A stretch of 64,000 nt of DNA, taken from JAVKDP01 sp040222185 (GTDB lineage Bacteria; Bacteroidota; Rhodothermia; Balneolales; Balneolaceae). Positions within the stretch are counted from its first letter, which is position 1. Each line of letters opens with the position of its first letter. This document shows positions 9,701 through 17,738 of this stretch, piece by piece. A program made the translations under genes and the position numbers. The notes beneath the pieces are model-generated. The model was given only the letters and a program-made list of their open reading frames with translations. It made no database searches and had not been told where the DNA came from. The stretch lies in the NCBI GenBank assembly GCA_040222185.1, contig JAVKDP010000003.1, positions 1 through 64,000 of the forward strand, read 5' to 3'.

Positions 9701-11014
9701 AAAGAAATCGGTTTCACATTCACCTCTTCAGCTTTATCTAGTGAAGTGTATATAGACTCCGAAAAAATCGAAAAGGTATTAGGTAATATACTAGGGAATG
9801 CCCTCAAGTTTACTCCTGCCAGAGGGCATATAACTGTAAGCCTTGATGAAACTAATACCGCATTTCTGATAAAAATCAGTGATTCGGGAGTTGGTATCTC
9901 GAAAGAAGAATTACCTAATATTTTCAACCGTTTTTATCGCGCGGGAAGAACCATGGAGGAAGGCTTTGGAATTGGACTTTCCATTACCAAAGAACTGGTA
10001 GAACTTCATAAAGGTATCATTGAAGTAGAATCAACACCCGGGGAAGGTACTACATTTACCATCTCTTTACTTAAAGGTAATGCTCATTTTGAATCCGACG
10101 TTGAACCTTTCAAAATAATAAAAACGGATTGGGAGCCAGAGTTTTCAGCCCAGTTACTTGATGAAATACCTGGTGCAGAAGAAGTAATAGAAACCGAAAA
10201 GGAAGAGAGAAATAACGTTTCTATGACCTTAAATCATGAAGAGGATAAAACAACTATCCTGGTGGTAGATGATAACACAGATATGCGTGTATATGTGCGA
10301 AGCATCTTATCAAAGAACTACCAGGTGATAGAGGCAAAGAATGGAGTCGAAGCTATGAAAATCATCGAACAAACACCTCCTGATCTAATTTTGGCAGATT
10401 TAATGATGCCTGAAATGGATGGAACTGTTTTGAATAAAAAATTGAAAGAGTGCGCAATTGGCTCTTCTATTCCTTTTGTATTTTTGACCGCAAAAACGGA
10501 TAAAGAGAGCAGGATTTCAGAACTTAATGAGGGCGCTGATTTTTACATTACCAAACCCTTCGACACTAAAGAGCTTAAGGCCGTAATCAGAAATTTACTT
10601 TCCGCAAGAGCCCGTTTGAAAAAGAGGATACTGAAAGAGCTAAAAATCCCGGAAATTATTAACGAAGAGGATAAGAAAACCAGTGATCCATTTATACAAA
10701 AGCTCCATGAAATTTTAGAGCAGGAGTACTCAAACCATGAGTTCTCCCTGGATATCCTACAGAACAAGCTGTACATGAGCCGCTCAAGCTTATATCGAAC
10801 AATGAATGAGAAAACCGGAATGAATACACTAAAATACGTTACCCAGTTCAGGTTAAAAAAGGCTTATCAAATGTTGCTGCTTGATGAAGGAAGTATTTCT
10901 GAAGTAGCCTTTGCCTGCGGTTTTAAGAGTCTTTCTTACTTTGGGAAAGTTTTTAAGGATCACTTTAAGGAATCTCCGACTCAATTTCTTAAATCTCATT
11001 CACTGAAAAGCTAA
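6731..11014 (+). CDS. Hybrid two-component system protein (sensor kinase, receiver and AraC output in one chain)
   Basis: The 1427-residue length and domain order match the Bacteroidota one-protein hybrid two-component regulators. After a signal/anchor helix (ending near residue 54) comes a periplasmic beta-propeller region of Reg_prop repeats (about 60-740) and a Y_Y_Y domain (about 760-820). A membrane helix follows at about 836-857. The kinase core has the H-box THELRTPL with His908, an N-box near 1014 and a glycine box (GIGL) near 1080. The receiver domain (about 1173-1290) has its phospho-acceptor Asp1223 in ADLMMPEMDG. The last ~100 residues are an AraC-type helix-turn-helix. Such proteins usually sense glycan breakdown products and switch on a neighbouring uptake locus, but no SusC/SusD pair is in the window. 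The divergent GLUG gene is the only adjacent candidate target. In-frame Met codons at residues 10, 14 and 15 could also be the start. Confidence 0.93.
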   Translation: MNYSFHKNAMNILMMTLYKSREIISLRTSLLKSIVYFFYSCMIILSCFHHSLAQSVLNKDTPYHDHIIDQWTVEDGLPVNTINDILHSSDGYMWLATHDGLVRFDGLDFKLYTSNEYPELKSNRIHSLEEAADGSILIKTEGVHISRMKNDSISYLLSFDISISGNGLGSFFYEDDRGQVWLGGDDGIYIYREDSFQKMFPELVDFQVINIKHATESEIWFVSDQKAGLFRIKDNILEKILSRAPKSWEFGFSAFENEFWISSSHGLYRFSNERLDTMYTEYSLDLAGVWAHSSSEIYLADTFKGYIKIKDGEIVPLPYSYETPKEFSYSKLINGSVWNVTTNGVYRDSEPIFEDSTLNFISFQNDKEDNIWIGTKHNGLFRLRPKLFKTYSEEQGLPKKQVYSLFQSKDSSIWVGTFGGSIAKIKDETVEAGFTIKYNADTYEIDRGYIRSFAETEDGTLLVCSIGAGLQYLDQVTKTANDFGGNPELSSYTCYSLFYDSKGYLWAGFDPYVSKGLVRFKNGEWEQISGKENVPVTLVRYILETPSGELWFATLGHGLIRFDGTQYYQYDVSHGLSSNVVRGLHFTEDESGSVLWVGFEDTGLDRIPLIDGAPDFDSITNYQTKDGLFDNSVHTIFEDENERFWINSNRGIFRIDRSELNAFHRGKIETLYSHGYTEQDGLLNREGNGGVYPAGVQAFDGYIWFPTQDGVVSFHPDSIVANDFIPPVKIRDIRLTDREPILLENTITLNRDERDIEISYASLSFTDSEKNQYRYFLEGYDDKWRNVGTRRTAYYTNLPSGNYTFRVQGSNNEGIWNTEGASFKVIVTPHFYETPFFYILVLFFLVLVVISIVKLRNRYFRKREEILKHQVAIRTNQLQEEKAITESQAKKLKELDEAKSRFFTNITHELRTPLTLIMGPLEQLHNEKTETYSSQSEMMLRNSKRLLQLIDQLLDVTKLENKTVSVNPEPVLIKPYIRKCISLFSDAIERKEIGFTFTSSALSSEVYIDSEKIEKVLGNILGNALKFTPARGHITVSLDETNTAFLIKISDSGVGISKEELPNIFNRFYRAGRTMEEGFGIGLSITKELVELHKGIIEVESTPGEGTTFTISLLKGNAHFESDVEPFKIIKTDWEPEFSAQLLDEIPGAEEVIETEKEERNNVSMTLNHEEDKTTILVVDDNTDMRVYVRSILSKNYQVIEAKNGVEAMKIIEQTPPDLILADLMMPEMDGTVLNKKLKECAIGSSIPFVFLTAKTDKESRISELNEGADFYITKPFDTKELKAVIRNLLSARARLKKRILKELKIPEIINEEDKKTSDPFIQKLHEILEQEYSNHEFSLDILQNKLYMSRSSLYRTMNEKTGMNTLKYVTQFRLKKAYQMLLLDEGSISEVAFACGFKSLSYFGKVFKDHFKESPTQFLKSHSLKS

Positions 11015-11070
11015 AGAAGAGGCCACACATTGGCTGAATGCTTGTTCGCATTCCACAAACTTTCAATAAG

Positions 11071-11258
11071 CTACCCAACCACATTCACCATCTCGAAGAT
11101 GGGCAGATAAAGAGCTACAATGATCACCCCGAGTATAGCTCCAATAAAAACGATGAGAATAGGCTCTATAATGGAGGTTAATCCTTCTACCATGATATCC
11201 ACTTCCTCTTCATATAATGTAGCCACCTGGTCCAACATTTCTCCCAGACTGGCGGTCT
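11071..11258 (-). pseudogene. Detached 3' end of a gspF/pilC gene (62 codons)
   Basis: These 188 bases align without gaps to 13591-13778, the last part of the intact gspF. I count 13 mismatches, all synonymous, so both encode the same C-terminal peptide ending EMVNVVG and a TAG stop. Similarity stops abruptly on both sides: just past the stop codon at 11071 and at about 11258. The fragment has no start and sits 6 bp after the stop of the aspartic protease gene. It is a remnant, not a gene. Its protein-level identity shows it was under selection in an intact copy until recently. Confidence 0.9.
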
Positions 11259-11264
11259 GCTCTC

Positions 11265-12443
11265 TTAGTTTCTGATGTCCAGTTTTATAGAACTTCCATT
11301 AATTTTTGTAACCAGAAGCGAATCCCCATTCAAAAGCTTTCTTATGTTAAGAGAATAATCACAGAAAGAGGAATATAGATTAACCGGTTTATTCCCGTTA
11401 ATGCTTTGCAATGTGTCTCCCAAAGAAAAAGTCAGGTCAGAAGTAGTTCGGGTAACAACCCATAGCGAATCGTTTAGTATTCCTGGAATAAAAGAGTAAG
11501 GCTGTTCTACGTATACTTCTGACTGAGGCTGTAGTATAATTTTGTTCCTGTCGTAGTCTATACTCACAATAAAATGTTCCAGGATGTCATTACCCAGTAG
11601 CGCTTTTCCAATAGCAGAAAATCCGATTGGTAAATTTGCTTTATACCCACCAAGAGAGATATCCAGGTTTTTTGAAATAAGTGTATCGGTGTTTGTGCCA
11701 AATATGCCAGAAGTAGACCGGTCATAGTATTTCTTTTCATCAAGAGATGGAAAAGAGTCTGAAAACCGGGCCGGAAGCACTAACCCTCCGTTGTAGCCTA
11801 TGTCAAAAAGTATCCCGGAGATAGTTTTGCCCGCTACTTTAATCTCTATTTCCGGAGTCCCGGAAAGCAGTGGCCGGTCGAAATCGAGTACATGGCTTTC
11901 TTCCTTTGTATAATCTAAAGGACGATCTGAAAACTGTATTTCCTGAAGTTTATAATCGATTCTCCAGTGGGCCAATTTCATTAGGTTTGCACCGATGATT
12001 CCATCCTGAGCGATACATTTACTAGCTGAATATTCATCATAACTCAGCTTTCCTGCACTTATATTAGAGAATTCGGTTTTTCCAAGATACAACTTCCCCA
12101 ACCGTGTAACTTCAATGGTCTTAGTGATCCCCTGGGCAGTCGAGTTCCTTTTTTTGGCTTTGGTAGGAAGGTTTAATTTCTCTGCAAGACCTATCTCTAT
12201 TTTGCTTTCAAATGCCCCGGTATCAAGAATAAAATGTCGCTTTTCGTCTTGGTCGTTAACCAAGGCTTCTATCACGATAATATCCTTTTTATACTCAAAG
12301 GGTATTGTTTCTACAAAGTTTGAACGCTCAACCGATCCGCCCGTCAACAACTTAATATTTTTGACATAATTACAAGAGTTCACTAAAACGATGACCAGTA
12401 TTAATCCTGCAAGCTTGGGGAGATTTCTAAACTTAAATATCAT
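11265..12443 (-). CDS. Retropepsin-like aspartic protease lipoprotein with C-terminal PDZ-like segment
   Basis: The 392-aa product starts at ATG 12443 and has a lipoprotein signal (hydrophobic stretch ending VNSC). Two retropepsin-like half domains follow. The first has the active-site motif ILDTGAFES, and the second has LFDIGYNGG, where D-I-G replaces the usual D-T/S-G. The C-terminal ~80 residues contain a PDZ-like loop (LGDTLQSINGN). Related proteins are common secreted or membrane-anchored aspartyl proteases of Bacteroidota with mostly unknown substrates. It is probably exposed on the outer face of the inner membrane or on the outer membrane. It follows the LytTR gene by 93 bp on the same strand. 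Both genes sit between the intact gspF and its detached 3' copy, which suggests they arrived or were rearranged together. Confidence 0.8.
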   Translation of the reverse strand: MIFKFRNLPKLAGLILVIVLVNSCNYVKNIKLLTGGSVERSNFVETIPFEYKKDIIVIEALVNDQDEKRHFILDTGAFESKIEIGLAEKLNLPTKAKKRNSTAQGITKTIEVTRLGKLYLGKTEFSNISAGKLSYDEYSASKCIAQDGIIGANLMKLAHWRIDYKLQEIQFSDRPLDYTKEESHVLDFDRPLLSGTPEIEIKVAGKTISGILFDIGYNGGLVLPARFSDSFPSLDEKKYYDRSTSGIFGTNTDTLISKNLDISLGGYKANLPIGFSAIGKALLGNDILEHFIVSIDYDRNKIILQPQSEVYVEQPYSFIPGILNDSLWVVTRTTSDLTFSLGDTLQSINGNKPVNLYSSFCDYSLNIRKLLNGDSLLVTKINGSSIKLDIRN

Positions 12444-12536
12444 ATGCTAATGATATAGGTATATAATGCTAAAAGAAGGCTATAGAAGCTTTTTTGGTTT
12501 GAATGGGAGGTATTCGGGATGACCCGTAATCTTGTA

Positions 12537-13409
12537 CTAAGTAGTCTTTAGAAATTCAGAAAGAGCTTTTGTTTTCGATCTTGAAACCGGGATTCGCTGG
12601 TCTGTTTGTCGCATGATAAGTACCAGGTTTCGGGCGTTTCCTTCTATTCGAATGATGTGCATTTTATTTACAATAAAACTCTTGTGACATTGAAAAAAAG
12701 AAGCCGCCGGAAGAACGGGGATGAAACTCTTTAGCCGATTACGTATCAACCGCTTTTGAATAATTGACTCATTAACCTGATAGTGAACTTCTACGTAATT
12801 TCCGTCTGAATTGATGAATATGATTTCTTCTGAACGAAGCTGTAATTCTACGTTACCATTGTCTGCTTTTAGAATGACAGTATTTGAAGAGGCAAGTTGA
12901 CCGCTCTTTTTTTCGGTAAAGAGCTGCCTAAGCTCTTCAGTTAATTTTTCAGCTTCCTGAAGCTTTTTTTGCTGATGCCTGAATTGTTCGAAAAGAATAA
13001 GAATACCCACGGGGATGATACTAATCCCAAATGTGTATAAAACTACCATTTGGAACAATCTATGGGTTGGAGTTTCTGAAAGTCCTAAACCCAGTATAAA
13101 GACAAAGTTTAATGCGCAGATACCTGCTATAACAGTAAGGATAAGAATGAGTTCTTTGCCTAACGTCCATCTTTCCTCTTGCATTAACCCTGGAATCAAC
13201 CACTTCAAAATCCCGGTTACGAGCAGTACCCCAAATGATGATACAAACCCAAACATCAAAGAGAAAATCATGCGATCCGCAATTTGAAGTGAACTAAAAC
13301 CAAACGGAGCAAATACAGCGATCAACAAAAAAGTAATGATCCCAGGTATCAATACACTACCTGCATTAAATATAAAAGGGTGAGGTTTTTTAAATGTTTC
13401 TTTTATCAA
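12537..13409 (-). CDS. Membrane-bound LytTR transcription regulator
   Basis: This 290-aa protein has four hydrophobic segments in its first ~150 residues (around 13-33, 48-68, 85-107 and 120-142). A short coiled linker follows, then a C-terminal LytTR DNA-binding domain (about 185-288) with the signature FINSDGNYVEVHY and RLIRNRLKSF. Membrane-LytTR proteins are common in Bacteroidota and lack a receiver domain, so the membrane part is probably the sensor. The likely start is TTG at 13409: an in-frame stop lies two codons upstream, and the next ATG would delete the first helix. A natural target would be its own gene and the downstream protease, but no operator was identified. Confidence 0.85.
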   Translation of the reverse strand: MIKETFKKPHPFIFNAGSVLIPGIITFLLIAVFAPFGFSSLQIADRMIFSLMFGFVSSFGVLLVTGILKWLIPGLMQEERWTLGKELILILTVIAGICALNFVFILGLGLSETPTHRLFQMVVLYTFGISIIPVGILILFEQFRHQQKKLQEAEKLTEELRQLFTEKKSGQLASSNTVILKADNGNVELQLRSEEIIFINSDGNYVEVHYQVNESIIQKRLIRNRLKSFIPVLPAASFFQCHKSFIVNKMHIIRIEGNARNLVLIMRQTDQRIPVSRSKTKALSEFLKTT

Positions 13410-13590
13410 TCTTTACCGGCGATAGTTAAGTAAGAAGGATGATCACTATGATGGAATTTATAGAATTAACTTAATGATACTGATGAAAAATTCAGAGTTT
13501 TGTCTTCATGGGCTTGTGACAAAGTTACCTCATCATCTTAAACCTCCACAATCAGGCCTGATCTAGCTCAGACATCCTGCTTGAGCAAAC

Positions 13591-14721
13591 CTACCCAACC
13601 ACATTCACCATTTCGAAGATGGGCAGATAAAGAGCTACTATTATCACTCCGAGTATAGCCCCAATAAATACGATGAGAATGGGTTCTATAATGGAGGTTA
13701 ATCCTTCCACCATGATATCCACTTCTTCTTCATATAATGTAGCCACCTGATCCAGCATTTCTCCCAAACTGGCGGTCTCCTCACCCACACTTATCATCTG
13801 AACTACCATCACCGGAAATATCAGGCTCTTCGAAAGGGATTTATTCAGGCTTTTCCCTTTTTTGATAGAAGAAAGCATTTCGGTCACCTCATTTTGAAGT
13901 ATGGAATTGGTGGAAGACTTTTTCAGCACAGTTAAAGACTCTGCCAGGTTCACTCCGCTGTTTAGCAAAGTTGAGAGAGTACTGGTAAACTGGCTCACCA
14001 GGCCTTTAGAGTACATCTCCCCGAAATAGGGAATCTTTAGTTTAATGGTATCAATGAAAGTTCTGCCCGAGGTCGTTTTTGAAATAAAGTTCACCCCAAT
14101 ACTTACACCTAACAATGCCAGCAAAATCCATATGATATTCTGAGTCATAAACTCGCTGATACTGAGTATAAGCAAGGTCGGCCCCGGAAGTGTGGCTTCA
14201 AAATCCTGGTACATATCCACAAACGTAGGAACCACAAAAATAAGCAGGAAGCTTACCGCAGCAATAGCAACCGTTATGATAATGGATGGATATACCAAAG
14301 CCATTTTTACTTTTTGCCTGAGCTTGTATGCTTTCTCCTTATACATCGATAAACGTAGCAATACATCGTCCAGCACACCCGATACTTCCCCCACTTCAGT
14401 GAGTTGTACATAAATGGTATCGAATATGCCCGGGTATTTCTCAAAAGCTTTGGAGAGGCTTTTCCCCTTTCGTACTTCTTTCCTGATATCGGTTATAATT
14501 TCCTTTAAGCGCTTATGGGTAGCTTGTTCAATGGAAGTATCCAATGCTTTCACCAGCGGAAGTTTTGCTTTTAGCATAACTGCGAGATTCCGGGTGAACT
14601 CGATGACATCTTTATCTGGGACTTCTTTTATAAAAGGTAACTTGATGTCCTTTTTTAAAAGGCTTTCAGATCCTTTTTTGGAGTTCTTTTTGGCGGCAAT
14701 GGATGGAGGTAAATTAGCCAC
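13591..14721 (-). CDS. gspF: Type II secretion/type IV pilus inner-membrane platform protein GspF/PilC
   Basis: The 376-aa protein has the two-fold GspF architecture: cytoplasmic helical domains at about 40-150 and 240-330, and membrane helices near 147-170, 205-227 and 347-372. Typical sequence is present (FTRNLAVMLKAKLPLVKALD; later FTSTLSTLLNSGVNLAESL). In this family the protein couples the GspE/PilB ATPase to pseudopilus assembly. The start is a GTG overlapping the TAG stop of the PilW-like gene by one base, which indicates translational coupling. It is the last gene of the minor pseudopilin cluster. Its final 188 bp have a second, silent-substitution-only copy at 11071-11258. Confidence 0.95.
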   Translation of the reverse strand: MANLPPSIAAKKNSKKGSESLLKKDIKLPFIKEVPDKDVIEFTRNLAVMLKAKLPLVKALDTSIEQATHKRLKEIITDIRKEVRKGKSLSKAFEKYPGIFDTIYVQLTEVGEVSGVLDDVLLRLSMYKEKAYKLRQKVKMALVYPSIIITVAIAAVSFLLIFVVPTFVDMYQDFEATLPGPTLLILSISEFMTQNIIWILLALLGVSIGVNFISKTTSGRTFIDTIKLKIPYFGEMYSKGLVSQFTSTLSTLLNSGVNLAESLTVLKKSSTNSILQNEVTEMLSSIKKGKSLNKSLSKSLIFPVMVVQMISVGEETASLGEMLDQVATLYEEEVDIMVEGLTSIIEPILIVFIGAILGVIIVALYLPIFEMVNVVG

Positions 14722-15218
14722 TATGAATCTCCTTTTTTATTGCTTCGCATCGGCGTCCAAAGGGATGGCTTACGGGAGTGCAATACAAATTGTGAGCTAA
14801 TAGCGCGATTGCCTTCTTTTTGGTGCAAACTCCATTCCACTACCTGAACCTGACCCGTTGTGCCTGACATTTCAAAAGTTAGTGAATCGATGGCCGGATC
14901 GGATAACCTGTTTCCATTCACAGTCAGGATTTCATCCTTCCACCGGTACTCAATAATATCTTTGTTTGGTTTTGTAATCGTAACACTGGAATCGGTTTGT
15001 ATAAACGACTCGGATCGAATCATATCATTATAAATCTTGGTCTCTGCCACATGGAAATTATTATAAAACTCCAGGTTAGTACTCCACCGGTTCATTTGCC
15101 TGCTGATAAATACAAAGGTAGAACCTGCTATTCCCATAATAATGGAAACAATGGTGAGCGCCACCAGGAGCTCCACTACGGTGTAGCCATCTTCATTTTT
15201 TAATCCTCTTTGTACCAT
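14721..15218 (-). CDS. PilW/GspJ-like minor pseudopilin
   Basis: The 165-aa protein has a short charged leader ending NEDG, then the class III prepilin signature YTVVELLVALTIV with Glu at mature position 5, and a ~20-residue hydrophobic helix. The rest is a beta-rich globular head. It would be cleaved after Gly by the prepilin peptidase encoded at 32585 and join the tip or shaft of the pseudopilus. Its 5' end overlaps the preceding gene by 19 bp and its stop overlaps the gspF start. The exact GspH/I/J equivalence cannot be set from sequence alone. Confidence 0.85.
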   Translation of the reverse strand: MVQRGLKNEDGYTVVELLVALTIVSIIMGIAGSTFVFISRQMNRWSTNLEFYNNFHVAETKIYNDMIRSESFIQTDSSVTITKPNKDIIEYRWKDEILTVNGNRLSDPAIDSLTFEMSGTTGQVQVVEWSLHQKEGNRAISSQFVLHSRKPSLWTPMRSNKKGDS

Positions 15219-15550
15219 AGCCTCGCTGTTTCCAGGGTTATTTTTGGTGGAGTTAAGGTATCCTTTTTAAATACTTCTACTTTGATGTTATATAAGGCTT
15301 CATCATTTTGAACCGTAGTTTTAACCCACCAGTTTTCATCTACCAGCTTTGTTTTGGTTGAATCATTTTGAGTAGCCAATACATATTCCATCTCGTTCCG
15401 GGCAAAATTATAGCTCGTGATTTTATCTTTGGCATAGATATTATTTCCAATATACGTCAGAAATATGGCCGCCGGAACCAGTACCGACAATAGAATCGCC
15501 ATCGCGATGAGGGATTCTACCAGGCTATATCCTTCTTCTGATCGTATCAC
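15200..15550 (-). CDS. PilV/GspI-like minor pseudopilin
   Basis: This 116-aa protein has a seven-residue leader ending SEEG followed by YSLVESLIAMAIL, a canonical prepilin N-terminus with Glu at position 5 of the mature chain. The likely start is a GTG directly after the TAA stop of the PilX-like gene, so the genes are tightly coupled. Its size and position beside a PilX-like and a PilW-like gene fit PilV/GspI, a minor pseudopilin that primes assembly. Confidence 0.82.
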   Translation of the reverse strand: MIRSEEGYSLVESLIAMAILLSVLVPAAIFLTYIGNNIYAKDKITSYNFARNEMEYVLATQNDSTKTKLVDENWWVKTTVQNDEALYNIKVEVFKKDTLTPPKITLETARLWYKED

Positions 15551-16903
15551 TTATTCTGTCACCTCAAACCAGTTAAGAATGGCGTATTTGGTGGTATCAG
15601 AAAACCCCAGCGGTAACACATAATTCTCCGGGCGCTGTGTCACATCGATATTCACGTCTTTTAACCAGTTGATATAGGTAGTTGGCGACTCATAAAAATA
15701 AAACTGGTGAGTAAGCACTGAACCCCACACTTTCCCTTCCAGTTCTGTTAATGCGCCGGTATAAATCCCTCCCCGAACCGTAGCCTGCTTATCCACTTTT
15801 ACTTTGAATAGTTCCTGTGTAAATGTACTGGCTTGAAAAGGGTAAACAATGGTTCCGTCTATCACCGAATTATCTTTGAGATGAATCACTTCGCGGTCTT
15901 CTCCTCCAAAAAATTCTTTTGAGGAATAGAGCAAACTCGGATACTCTAGGTAAGCGTCTTCCGAAAGCACAATTTCTCCTTTGGAATGTACCTGCCCACT
16001 TAGCTGAACCTTACCCCCGATTTCCGTCCTGGTACCGGAGTACAGCAAAAGATTCGAACCAGAAACCTCTCCATTTATCTTTAGTGTATCTTCTACAATA
16101 ACTTTGCTGAATGCTCCAAAAGAAATATCTCCTTCGACTCGTGCATTTCCTTTTATCACATACACTACATCCTGCGGAAGTTGTAATGGTGTATTGCTTT
16201 CCATCACCAGGCCTTCATTGAAAAAGAGGGTATCTTTGGCTTCAATAAGCCTGGCATTTACTTGTCTGAAATTGGCCGGGTATGATGTATTCCTGGTTTC
16301 TTCCAGCAATCCCTCGTAACGTTCTTCCTGGAAACTGAATGAGCCAATATTATAGTCCGGAAAAAGAGAATCGGGACTGTACCTTTTAGTATCTCCATCT
16401 AAAGAACCACTAAAAGGAAAGCCTTTAAAACTGGTTTCTCTCACACCATTCTTCCCGGTAATAACGTCGCCATTGATTTGGGTTGAACCTGTTAGCGTAA
16501 GTGCTGAGTTGGTATCCCCGATAGCCACAGCATGCTCGAATATATATGAGCTTTGTTCCCCAACCAGCACTCGTATTTCCCGATCCTGGTTTTGAACCCC
16601 TGTTTTTGAAGAAATATCCCAGAAGCCCCCGTAGTTTGAAACATGTAGTTCTACATCTTCCATTTGAAGAGTAGTATCAGACAGAATAGAATTAGGCTGG
16701 TATTGGTTTAGAAAGGTGTATAAACCAGACTCTGCTTTATATAATGCTTTGGTTTGGTTTATATCCTGCTGAATGAACCGGGACTGAAGTACGATCCCGG
16801 ATAAAACAGCTCCGATAAAAAGGGAGACAATTACAGCGATGATAAGAACGGTAATCAGTGCAGAACCGCTCTCGTCTCTCGCTATTTTTTTTATTAAACC
16901 CAT
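15551..16903 (-). CDS. PilX/GspK-like minor pseudopilin with a bactofilin-like beta-helix region
   Basis: The 450-aa product begins with a prepilin-like segment: basic leader, ESG then SALITVLIIAVIVSLFIG. The mature chain lacks Glu5, as in PilX and GspK. After the helix (to about residue 45) comes a long region, about 130-400, of short hydrophobic beta strands with repeated V-x-G-x-I/V patterns (INGDVITG, VEGDISFG, IGGKVQLSGQVHS). This resembles the right-handed beta-helix of bactofilins and other polymer-forming proteins. GspK-type subunits cap the pseudopilus tip, so a beta-helix tip is an inference from position and length. It is the first gene after the RHS/immunity island. Confidence 0.75.
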   Translation of the reverse strand: MGLIKKIARDESGSALITVLIIAVIVSLFIGAVLSGIVLQSRFIQQDINQTKALYKAESGLYTFLNQYQPNSILSDTTLQMEDVELHVSNYGGFWDISSKTGVQNQDREIRVLVGEQSSYIFEHAVAIGDTNSALTLTGSTQINGDVITGKNGVRETSFKGFPFSGSLDGDTKRYSPDSLFPDYNIGSFSFQEERYEGLLEETRNTSYPANFRQVNARLIEAKDTLFFNEGLVMESNTPLQLPQDVVYVIKGNARVEGDISFGAFSKVIVEDTLKINGEVSGSNLLLYSGTRTEIGGKVQLSGQVHSKGEIVLSEDAYLEYPSLLYSSKEFFGGEDREVIHLKDNSVIDGTIVYPFQASTFTQELFKVKVDKQATVRGGIYTGALTELEGKVWGSVLTHQFYFYESPTTYINWLKDVNIDVTQRPENYVLPLGFSDTTKYAILNWFEVTE

Positions 16904-17159
16904 AGCTCCATGATACTACAATTCATAGAGTTATTGAAGCTGGACTTTGGCTTTAATTGAGCTAAAATTTCAGAGTGTAGGCACTAATTTTTTGCTTTAT
17001 AAGCATGGACTTCAAAACCAATGCTTATCGGTTTATGAAAACATAGTTATCAGTTGACCAACGGATAGGCATAAACTTCTGCAATCGCCCAAACTAGCGC
17101 AAGCGGATACTGAATCTAGTTCAGCACAGTCTGCTTGCGCTAGTTTGGGTTATTAATTT
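16904..17159. other. Gap between island and minor pseudopilin genes, 256 bp
   Basis: No gene is visible. The gap contains an 8-bp inverted repeat (16999-17006 with 17021-17028) and the very long hairpin described at 17088-17149. It marks the junction between the RHS/immunity island and the minor pseudopilin operon, so it should hold a promoter for the latter; I could not identify it. Confidence 0.5.
17088..17149. repeat. Long hairpin with perfect 17-bp arms
   Basis: CCCAAACTAGCGCAAGC (17088-17104) is perfectly inverted at 17133-17149. The 28-base loop holds a further small inverted repeat, CTGAA-TCTAG-TTCAG. It lies 10 bp past the stop of the immunity gene. On the minus strand it is not followed by a T-run; T-rich sequence follows only on the plus strand, where no gene ends. 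It may be a processing or termination structure, or a recombination site at the island boundary. Confidence 0.75.
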
Positions 17160-17738
17160 TTAGCTAACTATTGTTTCAATATCTTTAATATTAGTAATTG
17201 TAAGGTTACTGATATTCAATTTAAGAAGTACCTCTTTCACTCTTTCAGTAAAAAAAATAAATCCTGTTTCTTCGGGCATGAAAAAATCCGACCCATCCCA
17301 AGTGTCAACATCAAAAAAGATACCTATGTAGTGATCCATTGCTTTACCAAATTCAGTAATAGGAGGTAGAGTTTGAATAGTCTTCTCATCTTTAAATGTC
17401 TTACCGCACTTTCCCGTTACAGTTAATAAACTATACCCTTCGATATTATTAGAATTCCCATCCTTCAAATTGATAGGTACTTTCCTAAAGCCTGAAAAAT
17501 TATTTTTTTCAAGCTCTTCAAATATTTTATTTGAGAATAAATGCAGACTAACGTAGGTAGTTGGGATATAGTCTTTTATCCTAGAACCCTGAGAAGGTTC
17601 AAAATTTAGACTTACATTGTCTATCTTTTTACCCCTCAATAGATTAATACTATCTTTACTAGTTAGGCCATTTATAGTAGCTCTAAAATAATTCCGGGTA
17701 AATGTCTCCTCAAAAAAGTAAAATTCGTTACATCCCAT
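17160..17738 (-). CDS. Probable immunity protein for the RHS nuclease toxin
   Basis: The 192-aa cytosolic protein has no signal peptide. Its ATG at 17738 lies inside the last codons of the RHS gene, an 11-bp overlap typical of toxin-immunity coupling. The sequence (VSLHLFSNKIFEELEKNNF, then IEGYSLLTVTG) is reminiscent of the Imm11/DUF1629 group of immunity proteins, but I cannot confirm the family. The DNA here and in the RHS tip is visibly richer in A and T than the pilus genes. The expected role is to block the AHH nuclease tip in the producing cell and its kin. Confidence 0.7.
   Translation of the reverse strand: MGCNEFYFFEETFTRNYFRATINGLTSKDSINLLRGKKIDNVSLNFEPSQGSRIKDYIPTTYVSLHLFSNKIFEELEKNNFSGFRKVPINLKDGNSNNIEGYSLLTVTGKCGKTFKDEKTIQTLPPITEFGKAMDHYIGIFFDVDTWDGSDFFMPEETGFIFFTERVKEVLLKLNISNLTITNIKDIETIVS

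Noticed and set aside
11036..11053. GAATGC/GCATTC hairpin after the hybrid regulator as a terminator
   Set aside because: The stem is only 6 bp and no T-run follows, so it is not supportable.
11265..13409. Bracketed protease/LytTR segment as an insertion sequence or integron
   Set aside because: There is no transposase or integrase, no terminal inverted repeats and no target-site duplication other than the gspF-end homology. Homologous recombination explains it better.
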